Origin: Fontibacillus panacisegetis
GTDB taxonomy: Bacteria; Bacillota; Bacilli; Paenibacillales; Paenibacillaceae
NCBI RefSeq assembly: GCF_900102215.1
Contig: NZ_FNBG01000002.1
Location: 251,084-315,083 of the forward strand
Direction of reading: 5' to 3'
Length of the DNA: 64,000 bases
Position 1 is the first letter of the stretch; every line of letters starts with the position of its first letter. Below are positions 20,522 to 27,945 of the stretch, in pieces. Both the position numbers and the translations under genes were made by a program. Under the pieces are notes generated by a model that was not told the DNA's origin, made no database searches, and saw nothing but the letters and a program-made list of their open reading frames with translations.

Positions 20522-20738
20522 GAAGAACACCTCTATTATTGTGCTGTATCTTGCTGCAATTCCAAGCTAAAATGCGATCCAAACGAAAAGCTCTCGGCTC
20601 CCCAGTCACCATACAGGTTGCCCTGACCAAATCTCCCCGTATCCCATGAATTTTAATATGACGCTGCGTAATTTTCCCGGCACGATCCATATAAATAATC
20701 TCCACAATCTGACCTGTATATTTACTCACAAGCGTCAC
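20511..20738 (-). CDS. Small WYL-like domain protein, SOS-controlled
   Basis: A 75-residue protein starting at GTG after a GAGGTGAT site. It resembles a single WYL-type SH3-like fold: VEIIYMDRAGKITQRHIKI, then RGDLVRATCMVTGEPRAFRLDRILA. Such minimal WYL proteins are commonly paired with YolD genes in Bacillales. WYL domains bind single-stranded nucleic acid or nucleotides in larger regulators; what this short form does is not known. First gene of a two-gene unit under a LexA-box promoter. Confidence 0.65.
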   Translation of the reverse strand: MTLVSKYTGQIVEIIYMDRAGKITQRHIKIHGIRGDLVRATCMVTGEPRAFRLDRILAWNCSKIQHNNRGVLRGG

Positions 20739-20781
20739 CAGAATCACCTCTTCACAATTCAAAATAGGAACGGATGTTTCT

Positions 20782-20811
20782 ATTATATGCGAACATTTGT
20801 TCTTTATTCAA
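20782..20811 (-). promoter_or_regulatory. SigA promoter with embedded LexA/DinR box
   Basis: On the minus strand TTGAAT (20806-20811), an 18-bp spacer and TATAAT (20782-20787). The spacer holds AGAACAAATGTTCG at 20790-20803, which differs from the Bacillus LexA consensus CGAAC-N4-GTTCG at one outer base. Bound LexA would block RNA polymerase directly, so the WYL/YolD pair should be induced by DNA damage. Confidence 0.8.
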
Positions 20812-20850
20812 TGCAATCAATTTGGGCCATTTGAAAAATATAGGGAATTA

Positions 20851-21591
20851 TTAGTGCGGCGAGGCTCCTGACACTGTTGCAGTTTTCGTATGATGGTCCC
20901 AACTGACTTTTGCGCCAAGAGCATCGCAGATTGTGCGAAGAGGAACATAGGTAACCTGATCCATCTGCTTCACATTCTCGATTAGCTTGCCGTTTATGAT
21001 CACTTTAACCGTGGTTTCATTAATAGGAGCCAAGACGTCCTTTTTCCGCAATCCTAAATACTTGGCGATTCCAATGGCATGCCCGTTCACTAGTAGCTTG
21101 ATTATGTCTGTCTGCTTCAGCTTGTCGGCATCATTTTTTACATCGATAAACAGATTTTCAGTCAGCACGGCAGGCATTCGGGATTCCCGGCACATGTGCA
21201 AATTTGCCGCCTTTTGTCCGCGGTCGTTCACACCGTATGACTTCAAGGCAGACATGATTTCGGTATGCAGCGCATGTTGAAGATCGGCTGTGGCAATGGA
21301 AGCCGAGGTGTAGCGGAAGGATTCGAATCCCCCAGCTCCTCCTCCAGCATTGCAATGGATCGATACGAGAATATCCGCTCCTGCAGCATTTGCCTTATTG
21401 GAGCGTTCTTTCAGCTCCAGGAATACATCCGTGCTTCGTGAGAGCCCGACCTGCACATCTTCATATTCGCTTTCAAGCTTGTCCTTAATGGCTAAGGATA
21501 AGACAAGAGCAATATCTTTTTCCTGAAGACCGTGGCCTGTCGCCCCCGGGTCCTTCCCGCCGTGCCCGGCGTCGAGCCAAACTCTTTTCAT
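20851..21591 (-). CDS. N-acetylmuramoyl-L-alanine amidase (tailocin endolysin)
   Basis: A 246-residue Amidase_3 enzyme that cuts the MurNAc-L-Ala bond of peptidoglycan. Zinc and catalytic residues are visible: H10 (DAGHGG), E24, H79 (SIHCN) and E145 (VLTENLF). Residues about 190-243 form a stalk domain of the copper-amine-oxidase N-terminal type (VKVIINGKLI, YVPLRTICDALGAKVSWD) that may bind the wall. There is no signal peptide, so export depends on the overlapping holin gene (ATGA overlap). It is the last gene of the tail clusters and the only intact lysin, so both modules must rely on it. Confidence 0.92.
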   Translation of the reverse strand: MKRVWLDAGHGGKDPGATGHGLQEKDIALVLSLAIKDKLESEYEDVQVGLSRSTDVFLELKERSNKANAAGADILVSIHCNAGGGAGGFESFRYTSASIATADLQHALHTEIMSALKSYGVNDRGQKAANLHMCRESRMPAVLTENLFIDVKNDADKLKQTDIIKLLVNGHAIGIAKYLGLRKKDVLAPINETTVKVIINGKLIENVKQMDQVTYVPLRTICDALGAKVSWDHHTKTATVSGASPH

Positions 21592-21986
21592 GGTTGATCA
21601 GCCCCCTTCCCTTTCAGCACTTCAACAGCCTTCCGCAATACAGGCGGAATCGGCGCCCCCATCCGGCCCGCATTTTCCAGAAAAGACAGCAGTTCATTTG
21701 CCAGAAAAAAGAAAATGGCCGCATCCCTGAACAAATGCGAATTCCCAAGTGCAGAATCGACCATATGCGATACCGCAACGATCGCGAAGATCGACACCTT
21801 TTTAGCGATGCCCCATACACCTGCTGTACTGTTCAGTCTGCCCTCTTTTGCCGCCGCCCCCACACCCGTCACATAGTCAATAATCACAAAAGCCAGCAAA
21901 ATGTTCAGCAAGGAAGACCACCCCCCGAATAAAAATGATGCTGATGAGCCAATCACGGCTATAAATACCTTTGGTACACTATCCAC
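21588..21986 (-). CDS. Phage-type holin (TcdE/phi-holin family)
   Basis: A small membrane protein of about 132 residues with hydrophobic segments near 8-22, 25-42, 60-80 and 87-103 in the longer reading. The IDYVTGVGAAAKEGRLNSTAGVWGIAKK motif is typical of the holin family that includes TcdE. I prefer the GTG with AGGGG nine bases upstream; an ATG three codons earlier abuts that site. It makes membrane lesions that release the amidase encoded four bases overlapping downstream. Confidence 0.88.
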   Translation of the reverse strand: MDSVPKVFIAVIGSSASFLFGGWSSLLNILLAFVIIDYVTGVGAAAKEGRLNSTAGVWGIAKKVSIFAIVAVSHMVDSALGNSHLFRDAAIFFFLANELLSFLENAGRMGAPIPPVLRKAVEVLKGKGADQP

Positions 21987-22010
21987 GCTTATCATCCCCT
22001 AAATTTAATA

Positions 22011-22033
22011 GCCCTCGGACTAGCTCCGAGGGC
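22011..22033. repeat. GC-rich hairpin upstream of the holin gene
   Basis: GCCCTCGGA pairs with TCCGAGGGC around a five-base loop. The T-rich side precedes the stem on the minus strand, so it is not a standard terminator of the tail operon. A near-identical hairpin (34029-34050) lies at the same place relative to the decayed holin gene, which marks the two sites as copies of one ancestral cassette. Confidence 0.6.
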
Positions 22034-22068
22034 ATAAAAAAAAACGCCTTGCAGCGCGTTCTTGATTC

Positions 22069-22200
22069 TTATGCTTCTGTCAAAAACTCCATACCGCTGT
22101 CCGTCAAGATCTCTCTTACTCCTGCTTGAAGAGATGTAGGTACTTCAGCAAATTTAGTCTTACTTAGAATAACCCGCTGTGCAAAAAACATCGCCATCAT
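22069..22200 (-). CDS. CD1375-like small tail-module protein
   Basis: A 43-residue gene between fibre and holin, starting at an ATG after GGGGTGAG. The protein MMAMFFAQRVILSKTKF continues with a Pro-x-x-Leu-x-x-Gly-Val-x-x-Ile-Leu pattern and ends GMEFLTEA. Proteins of this size and pattern (CD1375 family) are found in the same place in many Firmicute phages and tail-like elements; function unknown. Confidence 0.7.
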   Translation of the reverse strand: MMAMFFAQRVILSKTKFAEVPTSLQAGVREILTDSGMEFLTEA

Positions 22201-22250
22201 AAGCTCACCCCCTCACACGCGAGACATAAACCAATAAAATATGCGAGTGA

Positions 22251-22676
22251 TTAACTGTAAACCTGTACGGCCATTTCAGCTATACAATCCTCAATAAAAT
22301 CCGCTCGGTCAGATAGGGCGGTATTCTGCGCTTTGAGCAAAGTGTTTTCTCGCTTAAGCTCGTCCACCTCTAAACTTAGCGGCTTCTGATATACTGGCTC
22401 CTGTGGCTCCGGATCGCTAGGATCGAGGTAGCTAAACTCTAATTCTAACGTGTCCGGATTTACACGGTATCCGTTACATTCTGCAAAGTCCTGAGCGTAC
22501 TGGCCGGATTCTAGTGTTAATACACCTAATGATTCTCGATCATAATTCCGCAAATCAATTAACATGGCAAAGTCCTCGTCTATCGTTGTTTCCCTGACGT
22601 CTCCCCTAGACTCGTTTCTAGCGACAATCACAGCGCCATTTGCTTTTTGATAATAAATTTTTCTACCCAAAAACAT
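22251..22676 (-). CDS. Fibre-associated tail protein of unknown function
   Basis: A 141-residue acidic protein behind a GGAGG site. It begins MFLGRKIYYQKANGAVIVARN, has a central DPSDPEPQEPVYQ proline-rich linker, and ends in a heptad-rich helix (about 100-135) likely to form a coiled coil. Its position directly after the tail fibre suggests a fibre cap or assembly chaperone, by analogy with genes in XkdW position of PBSX; there is no motif that proves this. Confidence 0.65.
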   Translation of the reverse strand: MFLGRKIYYQKANGAVIVARNESRGDVRETTIDEDFAMLIDLRNYDRESLGVLTLESGQYAQDFAECNGYRVNPDTLELEFSYLDPSDPEPQEPVYQKPLSLEVDELKRENTLLKAQNTALSDRADFIEDCIAEMAVQVYS

Positions 22677-22693
22677 GTATCCTGCCTCCTAAC

Positions 22694-23776
22694 TTAATCA
22701 TAAGCCCACCACGTAAAACTCGTACTTGTCATATTACTGGGTACTGGTAACCCGAACCCTGTAGCTGTAACGGCCAGTGGCCCATCCAGTTTATAATCGC
22801 CCAATGACCCACCTGAAAAAATCAAAATATCCGCTGCGGCGTTTCCCCCATAATTTAAATCCACTGAGTAAATGACGAGCGTGGTTCCACTGATCAAAAA
22901 AATAAATTTAGGCTTGAACGTTAGATTTGTATAGGTTACAACACTCACAGTGCTTTGAGTTGAATTTGGCCGTTGAACCGAAATAGTACCAGCGGAACTA
23001 ATTATAGTTCCCTGGGCCGAATGCCCAAGCCCAACGCTTGCTATTTGTCCGATTTTTGACGCTAATAAAGACCAAGTATCGTTTGCGGATGCTAAAACTC
23101 CCTTGGCGTTAATCGCATCCGCAATGCTGTTTTTAGCATTAACGCCAGATTGAAAAAGATCTAGGGACCAGGGATACCACTGTCCAGCATATCTCATTCT
23201 CATATACATAGTGGGGACTGTATTTTCAAGCATTGTAGCCCTTTGCATACAAAAGTCAGTATTTGCGAATTGGAATACTTCAATGTACCACCAATGGGCC
23301 ACTGAATTAGGAGTATTGAGTAGCGATGCTCCGAGATACTGTCCACTATTAAAAACTGTATCTAGGTCCGCGCCACTTATATCAATACCCACACCGCTAT
23401 CTTGTGTAAGTCTATGTTTCTGCCAAGGCTTTTCATTAACATAAGTCTTGGAAGCTTTATCCGCCAATTGTGTAGTAACAGTGTTTGAAAAGTTGGTCAA
23501 ATTAGTTTGTACTGTCGCTGCTGCATTGACCCCCTCAGTACCTCTGTCATATGCGGCTTTGACCGCCTTCTCCGAAGCCGCTACATCGCTTCTAGTTCCA
23601 TTCGTCGCATTGGAGAGCGGGATATCTATATCCTGAAGCTCCTCCCGAACCTGGCCTACGGCCTCATCGATTTTATCCCAGTTGTCATTCAGCATCGTTT
23701 GAATGTTAAACGTATCATTTCCATCAGTCGCCGGGTCCTTCTTTAATAATTCAAGATTAGGTGTATTACTGGCCAA
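22694..23776 (-). CDS. Tail fibre of the contractile module
   Basis: A TTG start is set by an almost perfect ribosome site, AGGAGGTGATCC, giving 360 residues. N-terminal residues (NTPNLELLKKDPATDGNDTFN, NWDKID) form the baseplate-attachment part seen in PBSX-like fibres. A repeat-like segment (SDVAASEKAVKAAYDRG) precedes a pyocin-knob-like region (about 130-215: RLTQDSGVGIDISGADLD, MYMRMRYAGQWYPW). The C-terminal 120 residues are the likely receptor-binding tip and should set target range. It overlaps the upstream xkdU-like gene by 11 bases. Confidence 0.82.
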   Translation of the reverse strand: MASNTPNLELLKKDPATDGNDTFNIQTMLNDNWDKIDEAVGQVREELQDIDIPLSNATNGTRSDVAASEKAVKAAYDRGTEGVNAAATVQTNLTNFSNTVTTQLADKASKTYVNEKPWQKHRLTQDSGVGIDISGADLDTVFNSGQYLGASLLNTPNSVAHWWYIEVFQFANTDFCMQRATMLENTVPTMYMRMRYAGQWYPWSLDLFQSGVNAKNSIADAINAKGVLASANDTWSLLASKIGQIASVGLGHSAQGTIISSAGTISVQRPNSTQSTVSVVTYTNLTFKPKFIFLISGTTLVIYSVDLNYGGNAAADILIFSGGSLGDYKLDGPLAVTATGFGLPVPSNMTSTSFTWWAYD

Positions 23777-24344
23777 CTGGATCACCTCCTGCAAAATTTA
23801 ATAAAGGTTCTTGTTCAAGCTGATCAAGCGTCATCACTCCATCAATATCTCGAATCAATAAATAACTGAATTCGTACTCCACTTTCATATGCGCAGGCTT
23901 AATTTCCTCAATAACTTCTTTCAAATCATCGAGATTTGGAGGAATACCTACCGTATCCACAAAATGAATCGTAAAGCTCCACGCTTGCGGTTCAAAGGTG
24001 ACATTTACAGTTCCGCCATCATAGGCCTCCGCTACATTTTTAACGAGTCGTCCGGAAAATTTCCCGCTGCCGCGCAGCTTCGATTCAACGACCGCACGGC
24101 GTTGCTCAATGGGCTTCAAATAGTCGCTTTTTATTCCCAACTCCTGCTCCCAACGCTCCAAGCCCCAGGTTGCTGTCTGAACAAAAAATTGCTTCAATAG
24201 CTCATCCAGTGTGTCAAACAACGAGTCCAGCTCACTCCCCTTGGCATTCATATCCGCATTCATAATACGGGAATTTTCATAATACGCCGGAAGAAAAGAG
24301 AACATTTCACGCCCTCGCTTGCTGGTCATCAGCGACTCATTCAT
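23766..24344 (-). CDS. xkdU: Baseplate protein XkdU/YmfQ-like (DUF2313)
   Basis: A 192-residue protein of the YmfQ/XkdU family. Diagnostic parts are FSFLPAYYENSRIMNAD, LDELLKQFFVQTATWGLERWEQELGI and the RRAVVESKLRGSGKFS motif. In contractile tails these proteins close the baseplate wedge and join the fibre. The start overlaps the xkdT stop by eight bases. Confidence 0.88.
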   Translation of the reverse strand: MNESLMTSKRGREMFSFLPAYYENSRIMNADMNAKGSELDSLFDTLDELLKQFFVQTATWGLERWEQELGIKSDYLKPIEQRRAVVESKLRGSGKFSGRLVKNVAEAYDGGTVNVTFEPQAWSFTIHFVDTVGIPPNLDDLKEVIEEIKPAHMKVEYEFSYLLIRDIDGVMTLDQLEQEPLLNFAGGDPVGQ

Positions 24345-25455
24345 TCACACTCACCGTCCCTAATACGGCGACCTGCCCCGTCCCAATTTCCAGATTTGTA
24401 TCCTGATTGCTGTTTACGGTTAATTCGGAGTAATCAATAATCGGCGGAATGTCCAATAGAATCGCCGCAATACGTGTGTACCTGACTAGAGGGTCCTCAA
24501 AAGCAAGCTGCTTGAGATACCCCTTTACCCCAGTAGAAATCAGATTCTGAACATCAGCCAGTGAAGCTCCGCTAGCGAGTGTCAGCTTGACGCTGATATT
24601 AACGGGTACTTCCTGCGCAGGCATTACCGAAACAACGGCTCCAGCCGGGGCCATGCCCTCACCTTGACCATCCTTAGTCGGATCGATGTATTGCTGGACC
24701 GCTTGTACAATTTCCGAGCTTGCAGCACGCTTTTCAGTATCCAATAAATAAATCCCTACCGTTCCCGGCCCACTCCAGAGCGGAATAACCTGCACTCCGC
24801 CTACACCAGCGACCTCTCCGCCCCATTTCAAGTACTGCGCTTTATTGCCGCTGGTCCCTTGATTTCGTACCTGCAAATAATAGCGTTCAAGTAAAGATTC
24901 ATCCGATTCAATGTCCGCTCCGCCAAGTATTTCGTGTTCATTGGTTACCGCCGAAATCCCCGATATCGGAGTCGACATAATCGTAACAACCCCTGCTGGC
25001 ACGTTTCCATTCTTTCCGGGGATAACCGCACGAATCGCAATAGAACCCTCACCGTTATCATCCAACGTTACAGATGACAATGTCTCATATTCCATTGACG
25101 CTTCCCCTGTCACTTCATCTGCAGGAGTTGCAACAATAGAGCCTGCTGGTACCGTTTTTCCCGGCGTTCCTCTGAACGCAGCTTGTCCTGTCGCAGCGAC
25201 CGCCGCTCGGCGCACAACCCCGTGCTCGGCTGTCCGAAGATCCAAATACGCCCCAAACGTTGTACTCGCAAACCCACGCTCCAAAACCTGCTGCGCCCAA
25301 GTCGCCGCTTCGGATAGCATAAAAGCCGCCGGAGCCTGGGAATCCCAAATAAAAGAGCCCTCGGCTTTATCGATATCCGCGGGCACCCGGTTCAGCATTC
25401 GCTGCATAATAAGTTCTTCCGTCTGCTCTTCCAAAAAGATCGGCAATTCCGACAT
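24337..25455 (-). CDS. xkdT: Baseplate J/gp47 wedge protein XkdT-like
   Basis: A 372-residue baseplate_J family protein, a structural piece of the wedge that holds the sheath to the hub. Recognised from RGFASTTFGAYLDLRTAEHGVVR, the GTPGKTVPAGSIVATP strand-turn near residue 95-110 and the PGKNGNVPAGVVTIM stretch, all standard for gp47-like proteins. It shares one base with the upstream gene. Confidence 0.93.
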   Translation of the reverse strand: MSELPIFLEEQTEELIMQRMLNRVPADIDKAEGSFIWDSQAPAAFMLSEAATWAQQVLERGFASTTFGAYLDLRTAEHGVVRRAAVAATGQAAFRGTPGKTVPAGSIVATPADEVTGEASMEYETLSSVTLDDNGEGSIAIRAVIPGKNGNVPAGVVTIMSTPISGISAVTNEHEILGGADIESDESLLERYYLQVRNQGTSGNKAQYLKWGGEVAGVGGVQVIPLWSGPGTVGIYLLDTEKRAASSEIVQAVQQYIDPTKDGQGEGMAPAGAVVSVMPAQEVPVNISVKLTLASGASLADVQNLISTGVKGYLKQLAFEDPLVRYTRIAAILLDIPPIIDYSELTVNSNQDTNLEIGTGQVAVLGTVSVNE

Positions 25456-25910
25456 TATACCGATACACCTCCTTCTAAAGTAATCGTTTCATCCCGTACA
25501 TTTTTTACGTTGCACGTAAACTGGCAGGCATCTGAAGACCATTCGAAGGTGAAGCTGTCTACGCCTGCCGTTCTGGGATCTACCGTGAGCGCTTCCGTCA
25601 TCATTCGTTCGATCTCTGATTCCAGGACAGCACGACTATAGCCCCTGCCAATCAAATCATCATATTCTTGACCGTAGTCCCGAGAATAGATCAAGTGACG
25701 ATATCGGGGTGTTCGTACCGCTTTTTCACACCACATGACCCATGCCGCCGTATCTACTGCTGTTGATATTTTCCGAGTAGGGCTAAAAATAAAATCTCCA
25801 GCTTCAAAATCAAACAGCCAGCTTCTGCCAAAGGTTATATCCGCGCTATCCGAATCAACACCGTTCTCCGGCATCCATACGGTATCTTCAGGAAATAAAC
25901 TAGCCACCAC
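25455..25910 (-). CDS. xkdS: Baseplate protein XkdS-like (DUF2634, gp25-like)
   Basis: A 151-residue protein with the DUF2634 pattern RSWLFDFEAGDFIFSPTRKIS and WVMWCEKAVRTPRYRHLIYSRDYG. It corresponds to the gp25-type wedge component that nucleates sheath assembly. Its start lies within the last codons of the xkdR-like gene. Confidence 0.88.
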   Translation of the reverse strand: MVASLFPEDTVWMPENGVDSDSADITFGRSWLFDFEAGDFIFSPTRKISTAVDTAAWVMWCEKAVRTPRYRHLIYSRDYGQEYDDLIGRGYSRAVLESEIERMMTEALTVDPRTAGVDSFTFEWSSDACQFTCNVKNVRDETITLEGGVSV

Positions 25911-26313
25911 TGCTCACCACCCTGCACATCACGATGACATCCTTGCCACCGTTACAATTTAAAACTACCACTCGATCGCCGGGCTTAAGCCCCGCAGCCA
26001 GATTGATATTTACGTCCTCTATCTCCGACTCCTCAAAATCAAATCGCATTCGTTGCGAGGATTCCCCCAGAGGATTACCTTCCGCATCTATTAAAGATGT
26101 CGTTGTTCCTAAGAGGTGAAACGCAGGAAATTTCAACGTCACAGGAAAATCTGCAACCAAATAATCCTGAATTTCATGCTTAAACTGATCAAGCTTTACT
26201 CCAGTCGCGGTTATCGTTCCAAGCTCGCTTGTAATCCCGCTTACCGCATTACGGGTATATCCGGCTATCTGCTCTCTGAGCGAGCCAGCCAGCTCTTTAT
26301 AAGGATCATCCAT
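25900..26313 (-). CDS. xkdR: Baseplate-hub protein XkdR-like (DUF2577)
   Basis: A 137-residue DUF2577 protein with a short OB-like core (LKPGDRVVVLNCNGGKDVIVMCRVV at its C terminus), as found in gp5/spike-like hub proteins of PBSX-type tails. It overlaps both neighbours by a few bases, as expected for a tightly coupled tail operon. Confidence 0.82.
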   Translation of the reverse strand: MDDPYKELAGSLREQIAGYTRNAVSGITSELGTITATGVKLDQFKHEIQDYLVADFPVTLKFPAFHLLGTTTSLIDAEGNPLGESSQRMRFDFEESEIEDVNINLAAGLKPGDRVVVLNCNGGKDVIVMCRVVSSGG

Positions 26314-27292
26314 AATTCAGAAAATACCTCCTTTTCACAAGCTCAATAGAGCCCAGCTCTAATGACATGTGACCAGGATCGCCGAGCTGGTGAGTCACAG
26401 ACATGACGATTAGCTTCAGCCCGCCCAGTTCAACCTTATCCCCTGCCCGAAGTGTATTGATATCCAGACCGCTCACCGAAAAAGTTTCCTGTATGCCGGT
26501 CAGCATGGCATTTCCTAATTTTTTTGCAGCAGCCTCTGTTTTAACATCCTCATCCTGAACCATCCGCTGAAGGGTACCGAGCTTAGGAATCAGGTCAGAG
26601 GAAACAACAGCTAGGACAGGAGAGGGGGCTTCATTTCCTGCTGTTTCCCTGCTGCCAAGGACCTTGACCTGCGTAACCGCACCTTCCAGCGTTCGACTCT
26701 GACTGACCTCCTCAATAGCCTGAAGCTTCCAAACCGTAGTGTTGCTACCGATTTTGAACAACTCCAGCCCTGCCGGAGTCATTCGGGGAATGTACATGTC
26801 CCCGCCGGATTTCACCGTTTCCTGTAAATCGGCAGTTATCATTTTGTACAGCGGCTGCGTACGATAGATGGCTTTGCTCAGCTTTTGCTTCGTATCGGGA
26901 ACATTAGCCAGTTGAATGCCCCAATCCTTTGCATATTTTTTTAATCGTTGGCTTGCTGTACCTCCTGCTGCAAAAAGATATTCGTCTTCCGATTTAGCCA
27001 AGTAAATGGTACGATCATACACGTTAAGCTGCAGATGCTTCGTGCTGTTATTGCTGCTGTTACATTCCCAAATGACACCGGGGTTCAGTAAATAAACTTT
27101 GTTACTCCCTGCCGGAAAAGGGGTTCCGCTAATTCGAATAACCTGGCCGGGAGCAAACGAAATTCCCTCTTCGGGAACCTTTAGCTGAATGTTTGCGTTA
27201 TAGGAAATTTGGTCCAGCGAATCCGTTAAAGAGATACTTTCAATCAATTCTCGCAAATAATATTTGTCCTGCAGTACCACCTCATAGCTCAT
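26306..27292 (-). CDS. xkdQ: Baseplate hub protein XkdQ/YqbQ-like (gpD/gp27 fold)
   Basis: A 328-residue hub protein of the XkdQ/late-control-D type. The N-terminal LQDKYYLRELIESISLTDSLDQISYNA and the C-terminal GDKVELGGLKLIVMSVTHQLGDPGHMSLELG are typical. It forms the trimeric ring at the end of the tube. The four-base overlap with xkdP supports co-translation. Confidence 0.88.
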   Translation of the reverse strand: MSYEVVLQDKYYLRELIESISLTDSLDQISYNANIQLKVPEEGISFAPGQVIRISGTPFPAGSNKVYLLNPGVIWECNSSNNSTKHLQLNVYDRTIYLAKSEDEYLFAAGGTASQRLKKYAKDWGIQLANVPDTKQKLSKAIYRTQPLYKMITADLQETVKSGGDMYIPRMTPAGLELFKIGSNTTVWKLQAIEEVSQSRTLEGAVTQVKVLGSRETAGNEAPSPVLAVVSSDLIPKLGTLQRMVQDEDVKTEAAAKKLGNAMLTGIQETFSVSGLDINTLRAGDKVELGGLKLIVMSVTHQLGDPGHMSLELGSIELVKRRYFLNYG

Positions 27293-27933
27293 GACGGAAG
27301 CACCAGCCTTTGTCCTGCTCTTATCAGATTAGGATCAGAGCCGATTGCGGCTTTGTTCAGATTGTAAATGTCCTTCCATTTGGTGCTGCTTCCCAGCTCC
27401 AGCTTGGCGATTTTGGATAAGGTATCACCCGACTTGACCGTATAAGTTTTGGATTTACTTTTCATATCAGATCGACTGGTAGAGGCTTTGCCCGCATTTT
27501 TTCCGGCCTGCGTGTGTATTTTCGGCTTTCGCCAAGTGCGCGCTGTAAAATCAAAATTAATATCCCCAAGCTCGCCACCTCGAAACGTGCTGTTATGTGC
27601 TGAAATCAAAACATAAGCATTGATGACTTTTCCAGTTGGTCCCGCAATAATTAAATGAACGGGTGTCTTGCTATTCATCATTTCTGTTAAACGATGCATC
27701 GCGTCCCTAGGATCGGGGATTTCAGTATAATTACAATACGAATCGTTATATACCGCAGGAAAAAAAGAAGAGAAGGTGATCTCCTTCACCTTCTCTCCAT
27801 TGGAGAAATCGAATTCTCCTAGATTTACAATATTGACCGTCTCTATTCCCTTTCCTCGAGATATTGATATCTCTTCAGGATCAACGGGGAAGAAAAAATC
27901 ATTGCCAACTGCATCAGTTAGTTGAATAGTCAA
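27289..27933 (-). CDS. xkdP: LysM-containing tail hub protein XkdP-like
   Basis: A 214-residue protein with an XkdP/gp53-like N-terminal part (FFPVDPEEISISRGKG, NVERG-like strand pattern, GELGDINFDFTARTWR) and a C-terminal LysM domain, about 165-212 (YTVKSGDTLSKIAKLELG, WKDIYNLNKAAIGSDPNLI, AGQRLVLP). It fastens the tape measure to the hub and may touch peptidoglycan. Confidence 0.9.
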   Translation of the reverse strand: MTIQLTDAVGNDFFFPVDPEEISISRGKGIETVNIVNLGEFDFSNGEKVKEITFSSFFPAVYNDSYCNYTEIPDPRDAMHRLTEMMNSKTPVHLIIAGPTGKVINAYVLISAHNSTFRGGELGDINFDFTARTWRKPKIHTQAGKNAGKASTSRSDMKSKSKTYTVKSGDTLSKIAKLELGSSTKWKDIYNLNKAAIGSDPNLIRAGQRLVLPS

Positions 27934-27945
27934 TGCAACACCTCC

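Noticed and set aside
22011-22045. GC-rich hairpin next to an A-run as an operon terminator
   Set aside because: The A-run reads as T upstream of the stem on the coding strand and is in the wrong place on the other strand, so it is not a normal terminator for the tail operon.
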